Below, one piece after another: positions 5,555-13,800 of a DNA stretch of 14,434 nucleotides. How positions within the stretch are numbered: the stretch's first letter is position 1; each line of letters begins with the position of its first letter. Made by a program: the position numbers and the translations under genes. Under the pieces are notes generated by a model. The model was not told where the DNA came from and did not search any database. It saw only the letters and a list, made by a program, of their open reading frames with translations. This stretch comes from Butyrivibrio sp. Lineage in GTDB: Bacteria > Bacillota > Clostridia > Lachnospirales > Lachnospiraceae. The stretch spans positions 1 through 14,434 of the forward strand of contig JAEDHB010000038.1 in assembly GCA_016297265.1 (NCBI GenBank), in the 5' to 3' direction.

Positions 5555-6506
5555 TCATTCTTTTGTCCAGAAGCTCAAATAGCTCCTCCATTGTTTCCGT
5601 GGAATTGACCTCGGCACGCAGTGCCGAGCAGTTGCGAAGGCCGGTGGTGTACCAGGATACATGTTTTCTCATCTCCCGAATTGCAATATATTCCGGTTTA
5701 TATTCCAGCATAAGCTCGGTCTGGCGCTTTATTGTTGCCTTGATTTCCTCCATTGACGGTCTGGGAGGAATTGGTTCACCGTTAAGGGCCGCTTTAATCT
5801 CCCTGAAAATCCACGGATTACCTTTGGCGCCTCTGGCCACCGCCACACCGGCGCACCCCGTTTCCTTTACCATCCGGAGAGCATCCTCAGCAGAAAATAC
5901 ATCGCCGTTGCCCCATACCGGAATGCTAACTCTGTCAACTACATCACGGATAATCGACCAATCTGCCTCACCGGAATAGAATTGCTCCCGGGTTCTGCCG
6001 TGAACCGTAACGGATGCGGCACCGCACTCTTCCATAATATGCGCAAATTCCACTGCATTCACATGCTCGTCGTCAAAGCCCTTGCGAAACTTTACTGTCA
6101 CGGGACACTTAACCCTGCGCACCATGGTTTCAACTATTTTGCCGGCAAGAGCAGGGTCCTTCATAAGCGCTGATCCCTCATGGTTATTCACGATTTTGGG
6201 AACAGGGCATCCCATATTTATATCAAAAGCAGCAAAGCCTCTGTCCTCGAGTCTTGCCGCCATATCCGCCATTATCTCCGGGTCCGAGCCAAAAAGCTGA
6301 AGCGCCACAGGACCTTCCTCATCTCTTTTTGCAAGGAGTACATCCGTATTTTTGTTATTGTAGAGAACAGCTTTGGCGCTTATCATTTCAGAAATCATGT
6401 AGCCGCAGCCTTGTTCCTTACAGAGAAGTCTGAATGACAAATCCGTAACGCCGGCCATAGGGGCAAGCATCACCGGATGGTCAATCTGCAAATTGCCTAT
6501 CTTCAT
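5544..6506 (-). CDS. dusB: tRNA-dihydrouridine synthase, DusB type
   Basis: This flavin enzyme reduces specific uridines in tRNA D-loops to dihydrouridine. The 320-residue protein is a TIM barrel with family motifs in order: APMAGVTD (15-22), DINMGCPVPK (95-104) with the catalytic Cys100, the VKFRKG lysine strand (138-143), VHGRTREQ (168-175), GNGDVFS (199-205) and ARGAKGNPW (224-232) for the flavin phosphate, then a helical C-terminal domain for tRNA. Its ATG overlaps the stop of the upstream small gene as ATGA, indicating translational coupling. Dus followed by greA and lysS is a typical order in Lachnospiraceae. Confidence 0.95.
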   Translation of the reverse strand: MKIGNLQIDHPVMLAPMAGVTDLSFRLLCKEQGCGYMISEMISAKAVLYNNKNTDVLLAKRDEEGPVALQLFGSDPEIMADMAARLEDRGFAAFDINMGCPVPKIVNNHEGSALMKDPALAGKIVETMVRRVKCPVTVKFRKGFDDEHVNAVEFAHIMEECGAASVTVHGRTREQFYSGEADWSIIRDVVDRVSIPVWGNGDVFSAEDALRMVKETGCAGVAVARGAKGNPWIFREIKAALNGEPIPPRPSMEEIKATIKRQTELMLEYKPEYIAIREMRKHVSWYTTGLRNCSALRAEVNSTETMEELFELLDKRMIDK

Positions 6507-6829
6507 TGTGCTTCCTCTCCAAGAAAAAATACCTTGTAAAACATTTCAAGCATTGAAAAAGTATCCTCCTTTTCGCGTTGAAGCTGTCTCACCTTGAGGG
6601 CGGCCCCGATTTCATCGTAGAGCAAATCCCCCTCGTCCGCCTCAGTTTTAAGAATAAGACGTCCATCCTCCGCAAATTCAACAATGAATATGCCTCCAAT
6701 GTCCTCCGTAAACAGAACGGACATAGCCTTGAGTTCATCCTTGACTGAATCCGGAAGCTTGGCAAAATCCTCATTCATATAAAATTTTTTATCATATGCA
6801 CTTGATGCACAAAGAATAACATTATCCAT
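6503..6829 (-). CDS. Small acidic conserved protein between birA and dusB
   Basis: The 108-residue cytoplasmic protein is rich in Asp and Glu, with no signal peptide or membrane segment. The middle has alternating hydrophobic strands (GGIFIVEFAEDGRLILKTEADEGD, about residues 45-68), followed by a C-terminal helix (KVRQLQREKEDTFSMLEMFYKVFFL). I recall Lachnospiraceae proteins of this length in the same position, catalogued as DUF6145, but could not verify it. ATG at 6829 has AGGA upstream and starts nine bases after the birA stop; its own end overlaps dusB by four bases. Function is unknown, but its place inside a housekeeping operon suggests a conserved role. Confidence 0.88.
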   Translation of the reverse strand: MDNVILCASSAYDKKFYMNEDFAKLPDSVKDELKAMSVLFTEDIGGIFIVEFAEDGRLILKTEADEGDLLYDEIGAALKVRQLQREKEDTFSMLEMFYKVFFLGEEAQ

Positions 6830-6840
6830 ATCCTAATCCT

Positions 6841-7818
6841 TTACACATAACCATACACGCCGCGCACCGATACCTCGCCGGCCCGTACAGCCTGTCTGTT
6901 GCCGTCTTCATCAACTATAAGCAATTCCCCCTTCTCATTGATTCCGAGGGCCCTTGCGTTGATTGTTTTGCCCTGATTGTCAATAACAACCTCAGCATTA
7001 TTGTTAACCAGGTATTGTTCATATTCAGATTTGAGCCGGGACAAATCACCGTCTGCAATAAGCTGCTCATATATATTTTCAAAGTGTTTTCCGAAAAGAG
7101 CAATCAGTTTTTCCCTATTAACCTCATGCCCAAGCTCCATTTCGAGGGATGTAGCCGTCGCGGCCAGTTCCTCAGGAAAGCTTTTGTTATTAACATTGAA
7201 GCCGATACCGACTATGACATAGTTGATGCTCTCGATATCTGTGGCCATCTCCGTCAGTATGCCCGTTATCTTGCGACCGTTGACCACCAGGTCATTGGGC
7301 CATTTAATAAGAGGTGACAGGCCGGTTGCCTCCGCTACGGCACGCCTCGCAGCCATTGCTGCCACAATGGTAATCATTGATGCCTTGTCAGGCGGAATAT
7401 CCGGCTTAAGTAAAAAAGACATCCATATGCCGCTATTTGGTGGTGACTGCCACACTCTGCCACGGCGTCCCTTGCCCGCAGTCTGCTCATCCGCAATCAC
7501 AAGAAGCCCCTCCTTCTCGCTATCAGCCAGACGCTTAACTTCATTGTTCGTGGAATCCACGCAGGCATGATATATGATTTTGCCGGCAAACCATTTTGTA
7601 TTTATTTGTTCTTTGATTGCTTCCGGTAAAATAACATCGGGGCATTCGATAAGTCGATAGCCCCTGTTTCTAACTGATTCAATATTGTAGCCCTGTTCCT
7701 TGAGAGAATTGACTATTTTCCAGATTGCTGTGCGCGATACGCCAAGTTTACCGCACAATTCCTGTCCGGACACATAACCATTGTTTTCCCGGAGCGCCAT
7801 AAGCACACGCTGTTTCAT
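6841..7818 (-). CDS. birA: Bifunctional biotin-protein ligase / biotin operon repressor BirA
   Basis: The protein attaches biotin to carboxylase carrier domains through biotinyl-AMP and, in two-domain forms, represses biotin genes. The 325-residue length and N-terminal winged helix-turn-helix (about residues 15-55, SGQELCGKLGVSRTAIWK) indicate the repressor form. The catalytic domain has GKGRRGRVW (115-123) for biotinyl-AMP, KWPNDLVVN and GRKITGIL (172-188) and GIGFNVN (204-210). A C-terminal SH3-like domain ends at GYV. ATG at 7818 follows AGGAAG by eight bases, 18 bases after the upstream membrane-protein gene. No biotin biosynthesis gene or obvious BirA operator is in the window. Confidence 0.96.
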   Translation of the reverse strand: MKQRVLMALRENNGYVSGQELCGKLGVSRTAIWKIVNSLKEQGYNIESVRNRGYRLIECPDVILPEAIKEQINTKWFAGKIIYHACVDSTNNEVKRLADSEKEGLLVIADEQTAGKGRRGRVWQSPPNSGIWMSFLLKPDIPPDKASMITIVAAMAARRAVAEATGLSPLIKWPNDLVVNGRKITGILTEMATDIESINYVIVGIGFNVNNKSFPEELAATATSLEMELGHEVNREKLIALFGKHFENIYEQLIADGDLSRLKSEYEQYLVNNNAEVVIDNQGKTINARALGINEKGELLIVDEDGNRQAVRAGEVSVRGVYGYV

Positions 7819-7836
7819 ATCCTCAACTTCCTGATA

Positions 7837-8121
7837 CTAATGTATTGAAACTAATGTGACAATTCCTGCCACAAAAAATATTACCGTTGTCACACTCATT
7901 GTAATTCCGACAGCAATCTTACGCTGTGTATAATTCTTGATTGCAGCGAGCAGATTCATGGTTCCGCCTAACAAAAACATATATGGAAAATATACAATAT
8001 AGCCATCATCTGCATTAAATGCAACAATTGTAAGGACAATTATCGCAATACCGATTACTGTATTGATTATGTCAAGAATCATTCTCAATCGCTTCTGTTT
8101 CTTTGTTCCTGAAAAATACAT
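7837..8121 (-). CDS. Small membrane protein with three predicted helices, unknown function
   Basis: The 94-residue protein begins with a basic stretch (TKKQKRLRM) followed by three hydrophobic segments at about residues 16-36, 44-61 and 71-91, separated by the acidic AFNADDG loop and the basic NYTQRK loop. By the positive-inside rule the N-terminus and the second loop would be cytoplasmic. I do not recognise a named family with certainty. It lies 49 bases after the argF stop and 18 bases before birA, so it probably leads the birA-dusB transcript. Its ribosome binding site, GGAGG at 8132-8136, is in the loop of an inverted repeat described separately. Confidence 0.85.
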   Translation of the reverse strand: MYFSGTKKQKRLRMILDIINTVIGIAIIVLTIVAFNADDGYIVYFPYMFLLGGTMNLLAAIKNYTQRKIAVGITMSVTTVIFFVAGIVTLVSIH

Positions 8122-8122
8122 A

Positions 8123-8154
8123 ACGGGGTAACCTCCAAAAAAAGTCTACCCCGT
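8123..8154 (-). promoter_or_regulatory. Perfect 8-bp inverted repeat enclosing the ribosome binding site
   Basis: ACGGGGTA (8123-8130) and TACCCCGT (8147-8154) are exact inverse copies around a 16-base loop. On the minus strand the loop contains seven T and then GGAGG, the Shine-Dalgarno of the membrane-protein gene, and the 3' arm ends one base before the ATG. As RNA it would place the space between Shine-Dalgarno and start codon in a GC-rich stem; as DNA it could be an operator. It is not a normal terminator, since the T run is in the loop. Confidence 0.7.
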
Positions 8155-8155
8155 A

Positions 8156-8184
8156 ATAATACAATATTTTCTAAAGAGTTGCAA
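8156..8184 (-). promoter_or_regulatory. Weak candidate promoter at the argF 3' end
   Basis: TTGCAA (8184-8179), 17 bases, TATTAT (8161-8156) on the minus strand. The -35 box matches consensus at four of six positions and the -10 at five. It would start transcription within the inverted repeat at 8123-8154 and serve the membrane protein and birA genes. Read-through from argF is equally possible. Confidence 0.35.
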
Positions 8185-9157
8185 CCATAACAGCCTTAAT
8201 AGTATGCATTCTGTTTTCCGCTTCATCGAATACAACGGACTGTGCTGATTCAAATACTTCGTGAGTAACCTCAACTTCCTCAAGTCCGAATTTTGCCTTA
8301 ACCTCACGTCCGACTTCCGTATTCTGGTCGTGGTATGCTGGAAGGCAGTGCATAAAGATTGCTTCCGGACCCGCATTGTCCATAACTGCTTTGTTAACCT
8401 GATATGGCAAAAGAGCTTTGATTCTCTCTTCCCATGCCTCCTCAGGTTCTCCCATTGAAACCCACACATCGGTATATATTACATCCGCGCCTGCAGTGCC
8501 GGCCTTGACATCCTCGGTAAGAGTAATGGTTGCTCCGGTCTGCGCCGCAATTTCCTGACACTCCTTAACAAGTGCCTCATTAGGAAAATATTCTTTCGCT
8601 GTACATGCGGTAAAATGCATACCAAGTTTGGCACATACAATCATAAGTGAATTGCCCATATTATATCTTGCATCACCCATATATGTGAGTCTGACGCCCT
8701 GTATTCTGCCAAGTTTTTCTTTGATTGTAAGAACATCTGCAAGCATCTGTGTCGGATGATATTCGTTGGTCAGACCGTTCCATACCGGGACTTTTGAATA
8801 TTTTGCCAGTTCCTCAACAATTTCCTGTCCATATCCTCTATATTCAATTCCTTCAAACATACTTGAAAGAACTCTTGCCGTATCTGCAATGCTTTCTTTC
8901 TTGCCTATCTGTGAATCCTTTGGATTAAGGTAGGTGGTTCCCATTCCGAGATCATGTGCGGCTACCTCAAAAGAGCATCTGGTTCTTGTACTGGTTTTCT
9001 CAAAAATAAGCGCAACATTCTTGCCGGCATGCATATCCTTTGTAGAAATTCCTTTTTTCTTCTTATCCTTAAGCTCAGCAGCCAAATCCACCATATATAA
9101 AATTTCTTCCGGTGTGAAATCTTTGAGCGTAAGGAAATCACGTCCTTTTAAATTCAT
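8171..9157 (-). CDS. argF: Ornithine carbamoyltransferase
   Basis: The enzyme makes citrulline from ornithine and carbamoyl phosphate in arginine synthesis, or runs in reverse in the arginine deiminase pathway. The 328-residue protein has the carbamoyl-phosphate motif STRTR (56-60), HPTQ (134-137), GDARYNMGNS (161-170), the ornithine-binding DVWVSMGE (230-237) and HCLPA (270-274). Sequence alone does not separate the biosynthetic (ArgF) from the catabolic (ArcB) type. Lack of arcA or arcC nearby and candidate ArgR boxes upstream lean to ArgF. ATG at 9157 has GGGG eight bases upstream. It has its own promoter and no clear terminator before the next gene. Confidence 0.95.
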   Translation of the reverse strand: MNLKGRDFLTLKDFTPEEILYMVDLAAELKDKKKKGISTKDMHAGKNVALIFEKTSTRTRCSFEVAAHDLGMGTTYLNPKDSQIGKKESIADTARVLSSMFEGIEYRGYGQEIVEELAKYSKVPVWNGLTNEYHPTQMLADVLTIKEKLGRIQGVRLTYMGDARYNMGNSLMIVCAKLGMHFTACTAKEYFPNEALVKECQEIAAQTGATITLTEDVKAGTAGADVIYTDVWVSMGEPEEAWEERIKALLPYQVNKAVMDNAGPEAIFMHCLPAYHDQNTEVGREVKAKFGLEEVEVTHEVFESAQSVVFDEAENRMHTIKAVMVATL

Positions 9158-9194
9158 ATTATGACCCCGCTTTCATTTTAGAAAATATGCGTTA

Positions 9195-9223
9195 AAGATA
9201 CCATTATATTATGCATTTGTCAA
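9195..9223 (-). promoter_or_regulatory. Sigma-A promoter of argF
   Basis: The minus strand has perfect TTGACA (9223-9218), a 17-base spacer and TATCTT (9200-9195). A perfect TATAAT is also present but only nine bases from the -35 box, so it cannot pair with it. The expected start point is near 9188, giving a leader of about 30 bases before the ATG. Confidence 0.65.
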
Positions 9224-9251
9224 TACATATGTTATAAATATTCAAATAATA

Positions 9252-9284
9252 TGCATATTTATACACATTTTGCAATTATATGCA
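9252..9284. promoter_or_regulatory. Possible ArgR boxes upstream of argF
   Basis: Two 14-base imperfect dyads lie side by side: minus-strand TGCATATAATTGCA (9284-9271) and TGTATAAATATGCA (9265-9252), with centres 19 bases apart. AT-rich paired dyads with TG(N)AT half-sites upstream of an arginine gene are what an ArgR hexamer would bind. They lie 30-60 bases upstream of the -35 box. The match to a known consensus is by eye only, and the region is AT-rich. Confidence 0.35.
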
Positions 9285-9293
9285 TTTTACAAC

Positions 9294-9327
9294 AAAAAAG
9301 AGACTGCAGCCATAAGCCACAGCCTCT
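9294..9327 (-). terminator. Intrinsic terminator after the SPFH gene
   Basis: On the minus strand a 12-pair stem (9327-9316 with 9310-9299, three G-T wobbles, five-base loop TTATG) is followed by six T ending at 9294. It starts 13 bases after the SPFH stop codon and closes the nfeD-SPFH transcript. Confidence 0.88.
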
Positions 9328-9339
9328 GCAATTTACATA

Positions 9340-10308
9340 TTACTGTTTGCCATCTTCTTTGGCAACTTCAATGATTGATTTGGTAAGTCCTGCAACTCCC
9401 TGTATTTCCGATGGAATGATAATCTTCGTTGCTTTACCATCTGCCGCCTTGGCAAATGCCTCAAGACTCTTAAGGGTAATTACCGAGCTGTCTGCACCTG
9501 CTTCCTTAATAAGTCTGATACCGTCCGCATTAGCTTCCTGCACCGCTCTGATTGCCTGTGCCTGGCCTTCTGCTTCGCGGATTGTTGCTTCCTTCTTAGC
9601 TTCTGCTCTAAGGATTGCTGCTTCTTTTTCAGCTTCTGCCTCGAGAATTGCTGATTGCTTCTTACCTTCTGCCACGGTAATACTTGCCTTTTTCTCACCT
9701 TCTGCACGGGTTACCGCCTCACGACGCTCACGTTCAGCTTTCATCTGGCGTTCCATCGCATTCTGAATTTCCGCAGGCGGAATAATATTCTTAAGCTCGA
9801 CACGGTTAACCTTGATTCCCCAAGGGTCTGTTGCCTGGTCAAGTGAAACTCTCATCTTGGTATTAATGATTTCTCTTGATGTAAGTGTCTGGTCAAGTTC
9901 AAGTTCGCCGATAATATTACGGAGTGTTGTTGCCGTAAGATTTTCAATAGCCATAATCGGATTCTCAACACCATATGCGTAGAGCTTTGGATCCGTAATC
10001 TGAAAATATATGACGGTGTCAATCCTCATTGTAACATTATCCTTGGTAATAACCGGCTGTGGTGCAAAGTCAACAACCTGCTCTTTAAGGCTGATTCTTT
10101 TGTCTGCCTTGTCAATAAAAGGAATCTTGAAATGTATACCTACTGACCAGGTCTGTCTGTACGCTCCAAGTCTTTCAAGAATTCTGGCCTGTGCCTGTGG
10201 GACCACTTTGATGCATGATACAATAATCGCCAGCACAATTACACCCACAATTATTCCGATAACAATCGGTCCGTAATCTGAAAAATTAATATAATCTGCA
10301 ATAATCAT
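9340..10308 (-). CDS. SPFH/stomatin-type membrane protein (QmcA-like)
   Basis: The protein has 322 residues: an N-terminal membrane segment (about 14-36), an SPFH/band 7 domain (about 37-200) with RILERLGAYRQTWSVG (42-57) and VDTVIYFQITDPKLYAYGV (about 97-115), then a long Ala/Glu/Lys coiled coil (about 200-270) where AEGEKK, AEGKKQ, AEAEKE and AEAKKE recur in register, and a Gly/Ala-rich tail. Such proteins form ring-like oligomers that organise membrane microdomains or hold proteases such as FtsH. It follows nfeD by 23 bases; an SPFH gene paired with nfeD is a well-known conserved unit. ATG at 10308 has AAGGAG 11 bases upstream. Confidence 0.93.
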   Translation of the reverse strand: MIIADYINFSDYGPIVIGIIVGVIVLAIIVSCIKVVPQAQARILERLGAYRQTWSVGIHFKIPFIDKADKRISLKEQVVDFAPQPVITKDNVTMRIDTVIYFQITDPKLYAYGVENPIMAIENLTATTLRNIIGELELDQTLTSREIINTKMRVSLDQATDPWGIKVNRVELKNIIPPAEIQNAMERQMKAERERREAVTRAEGEKKASITVAEGKKQSAILEAEAEKEAAILRAEAKKEATIREAEGQAQAIRAVQEANADGIRLIKEAGADSSVITLKSLEAFAKAADGKATKIIIPSEIQGVAGLTKSIIEVAKEDGKQ

Positions 10309-10331
10309 TTTTTCACATACTCCTTTAAATA

Positions 10332-10775
10332 CTAATTACTCGGTTTCACAATTAATTTTACCCCGGATATTGCTACTACCTCAACATATTCATCTTCCGC
10401 AATTACTACGTCATCATCTGACGATCTTGCTGTCCATTCCTGTCCGTTCAACACTGCATATCCAACCTCTTTTTTGTTATCAATTGTGACTATTACCCGG
10501 GCACGCTGTCCGATAAGACTGTCTATATTAGTCTTTGCAGTTCCCAGCTTGAGCTTCTTGACAAGAATAGGTCTTGTAAATACAAGAAGAACAATTGATA
10601 CAATTAAGAAAGCTACTATCTGTGACCATAGCGGTGCATGCAGTAAAGCCATAATCGTTGCCACAAGGCTTCCTCCTGCAAACCAGATTGTTGTCAATCC
10701 AACCGTAAACAGTTCAATAACAACAAACAGTAACAGTGCTCCTAACCAAACCCATAATTCAAGATACATTTCCAC
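10332..10775 (-). CDS. nfeD: NfeD-family membrane protein, partner of the SPFH protein
   Basis: The 147-residue short NfeD protein lacks the N-terminal ClpP-like protease part of long NfeD. Residues 5-75 form three hydrophobic helices, including the ELFTVGLTTIWFAGG segment near residues 21-35. Residues about 85-147 form the OB-fold typical of NfeD (GQRARVIVTIDNKKEVGYAVLNG, then EYVEVVAISGVKLIV). NfeD works with SPFH proteins in membrane quality control or microdomains. The start is GTG at 10775; a following in-frame ATG at 10769 lies too far from GAGGTGA. A near-consensus promoter is 40 bases upstream. Part of its 5' coding region recurs at 14362-14434. Confidence 0.92.
   Translation of the reverse strand: MEMYLELWVWLGALLLFVVIELFTVGLTTIWFAGGSLVATIMALLHAPLWSQIVAFLIVSIVLLVFTRPILVKKLKLGTAKTNIDSLIGQRARVIVTIDNKKEVGYAVLNGQEWTARSSDDDVVIAEDEYVEVVAISGVKLIVKPSN
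10676..10748 (-). repeat. nfeD copy of a repeat shared with the right window edge
   Basis: Bases 10694-10748, coding for nfeD residues about 10-28, are identical over 55 bases to 14380-14434. The 18 bases before that (10676-10693) match 14362-14379 at 14 positions. The spacing is 3686 bases in direct orientation, so the two copies bracket the nfeD promoter and the large secreted-protein gene. Confidence 0.95.
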
Positions 10776-10814
10776 TTGGTCTGTCTCACCTCTTTTTCAT
10801 TGGTTATCTATAAT

Positions 10815-10843
10815 ATTATACTATGGATATTTCATTTTATCAA
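10815..10843 (-). promoter_or_regulatory. Near-consensus sigma-A promoter of nfeD-SPFH
   Basis: The minus strand has TTGATA (10843-10838, one mismatch), exactly 17 bases, then perfect TATAAT (10820-10815). Transcription should start near 10808, about 33 bases before the GTG start, and include the GAGGTGA ribosome binding site. It lies directly after the terminator of the preceding gene, which makes it an independent transcription unit. Confidence 0.85.
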
Positions 10844-10855
10844 TGAAATTAAATA

Positions 10856-10881
10856 AGGGCCATGGCGTCTGCCATAGCCCT
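10856..10881 (-). terminator. Intrinsic terminator of the large secreted-protein gene
   Basis: On the minus strand AGGGCTATGGC and GCCATGGCCCT form an 11-pair stem with one G-T pair and a four-base loop AGAC, 18 bases after the stop codon. The downstream stretch TATTTAATTT is T-rich but interrupted, so termination may be less than complete. Confidence 0.8.
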
Positions 10882-10899
10882 GCAAATTATCGGACAAGA

Positions 10900-13800
10900 T
10901 TATCTCTTGATTGTCTTAACTGCTGATCCGGCACTCTTATATGAACCATAGCTTGCAACAACCATATATCCGTATGTCTTACCTTTAACGGCTGCTGTAT
11001 GAACATAGTATTTAGAAGTTGTTGTCTTTAATAACTTCCATGCACCTGTTCCGAGTCTGTAGTAGTAATTGTAATATTTTGCTCCTATCACTGTTCCTGA
11101 CGTGATTTTGATTCCGTTACTTGCTCTGGCAACAGCTACAGTCGGAGTTTTAAGTCTTCTAATCTTTACCGGAGTTGATTTTGAACTTAATACGCTACCA
11201 CTAGCAGCAACAACATAGTATGAATAATCTTTTCCTGCAACAGCTGTCTTATCAACATAATATGCCGTCTTAACTGTTGCAATTCTTCCTACTGCTGTTC
11301 CGTATACACGATATACATAATATGCGGTAGCACCCTTTACAGCTGACCAGTATACTTTAACTCCGCTTGTCTCATTAATTGTCTTAACAACCGGTGTTGC
11401 AACACATTTAAGGGCTACTTTGGCTGACTTGCCTCCGCGGTATACGCCCTTTCCTCCGACTACAAGGAAAGTATATGTTGTTCCGCTTGTAACCTTTGTA
11501 TATTCGTAGGTTGTCGCAGTTGTACTTGCGATTAAGGTTTCCTTGGTTCCTGATACAAGATATACATAATACTTATCAACATTTGCAAGCTTACTCCAGC
11601 TGAGTTTAATGCCCTTTGCACTATTTACAGCCGTAACCTTAGTTGTTGCAATAGGTTCACAATAAGCATTACAATATTCGTGACCGCAGTTTTTACATGT
11701 ATTAATTGTATATCCCTTTGTTTTTGCTGTAGGATGAACAACTTTCTTGTTGTAACTATGTCCTGTTGCCTTAAGTACGGTCTTGTGAGTCTGTCCGCAT
11801 ACCAGACATACTTCACTGATATATCCGTCAGTTGTACAGGTTGGACTCCTGTAGCCAGAGAAAACATATCTGTGTCCCAATGCCTTAACTACGGTTTTCT
11901 TCTCAAAACCGCAATCCTGACAATGTTCAATGATTATTCCGTCCTTATCACAGGTTGGACTCCTGTGGCTTGAGAAAACATATCTGTGTCCCAATGCCTT
12001 AACTACGGTTTCCTTCTCAAAACCGCAATCCTGACAACGTTCAATGATTATTCCGTCCTTATCACAGGTTGGGAGAACTGAATATGTTATTAAATTCTTA
12101 TGTACACATTCCTTCTTCTCATTACCAACGATGGTCAGATAATAACTCTCTCCTCCAATTGTAACACTAACATTACTCGTTCCCTTGGAGATAACATATT
12201 TGACTGTATCTCGGTTTGAAAAATTACCGACCGAGTTCCATTTCGCTCTTTCAAAGTATCCGGTATCTTTGATAACCGATAATTCGATTTCCTCCCCTAC
12301 AGTACCATAATATTGTCTGCATGGTTCGTCATTTACAAGCAATTTAAAGTCTTTATTTGTAAAATTCTTATCAAATGTATCACTTGAGTTTTCTTCAAAG
12401 TAGCATTGATAAACTGTACCGTCTATATTGACTAGGCATTCAACACCGGCATGTTCAGCCTTACCATCGTAATCGAAAATAACACCGTTGGTCTTTCCAA
12501 TTATCTCTCTCTCTCCGTCAATAATACTATACCAGGTATAATCAGCATCCTCTATATCCTTATTAAGCATAACCGCAAGTCTGTTAGTGCCTACACCAAA
12601 TGCACACCCTGGAATATCATTTGTATATCCCCATAAAGACAATTCTGTAAATGTATCAACAACGAAATCGTATGATTCTATAAAATTCCCGAAATTGTCA
12701 AACAAATTGAGTCGAATATCTCTCCTAGCTCTGATATTATCTATTTTGCATGTTGAATCCCTGGAAATTTCTTCATAATCACCATTCGTTCCCACTCTTT
12801 GATACCATATGCATTCTACGCCTTCTGCCCTATATTCAAGGATATGGTTAGTTCCGTCATCAACGCGGAATGCTCTGTTAGTATCAAGACTTGCTGCCTT
12901 TTCGTCAAAATAGAAATTGCCCTTTGAAGGAATCATATAATATTTTATATAGTAATAATCATTCTCAATATAAAAACTGCAGTCTACCCAATCAATATCC
13001 TCACTGTATGCCAAATCAAGTGTGCTGCCGAACTGTTTTTCCCCACATGGAAATTGATATATTTCCCAATACGCATCTTCCGGCACTTCAATATTATCAA
13101 ATTCAGTGCTCGGGTCCAGTGTTATTGGATCACCCTCTGCCCAAAATACCTGCACTTCTGCGTCATTCCTATTTCCGCCTGCATTCCTTATGTAGAAACG
13201 TACATTTTGTTGCAGGGCTTGTGAACCTTTTTCATCCAACACATACATATGTGCTACGTATACATCTGTTTTGTCATTGGTAACAGTCAGCTCCGGTCCC
13301 TCTTCAATCGGCTCAGGGCTGTAGGAATACCATTCACAGAGAACAGCTTCCTTATTACCCTTATAATCAGCCATAATACTTAAAGTATGTGATTCATCTT
13401 CTACGCCGGTAAAGTATACTTCCGTACCGGCTTTTCCATCAACATATGCTGTATAATTAATGACTTCTTTAGGTTCCAGTCCAATATTACACCAATTGCT
13501 TTCATCTTCATATGAAACACATAATTCAATATGGTCTGTATTACTATTAATTATATCTGCAGTGGTTATTTTGATTTCCTTTGTAGTATATTGTTGATCC
13601 CCCATTGTCCACTTGCAGCTATAATCTTCCGGTGCACGTTCTGACATTACAGGCTTGATTAGGAATTCTTCCTGCAATTTTGTCTCATCATAGTATATAC
13701 TGACACCAGGTTTGATTTTTCCGCCATTGCATTCAAAATAATCAACGCTGAGATCATATGCCCTTGTAAGCCTTATCAATGAGCTTACATCCGATTTAGT

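Noticed and set aside
8123..8154. Inverted repeat after argF as a Rho-independent terminator
   Set aside because: The seven T are in the loop and not after the stem. The sequence after the stem (TATGTATTTTTC) is only moderately T-rich and includes the next start codon.
9209..9214. Perfect TATAAT upstream of argF as the -10 box
   Set aside because: It is only nine bases from the TTGACA box; the TATCTT at 17-base spacing is the better partner. Another -35 box at proper distance upstream is not evident.
11656..12111. CRISPR-like array
   Set aside because: The regular repeats are within one long reading frame with period 114, a multiple of three, and no distinct spacers; they encode protein repeats.
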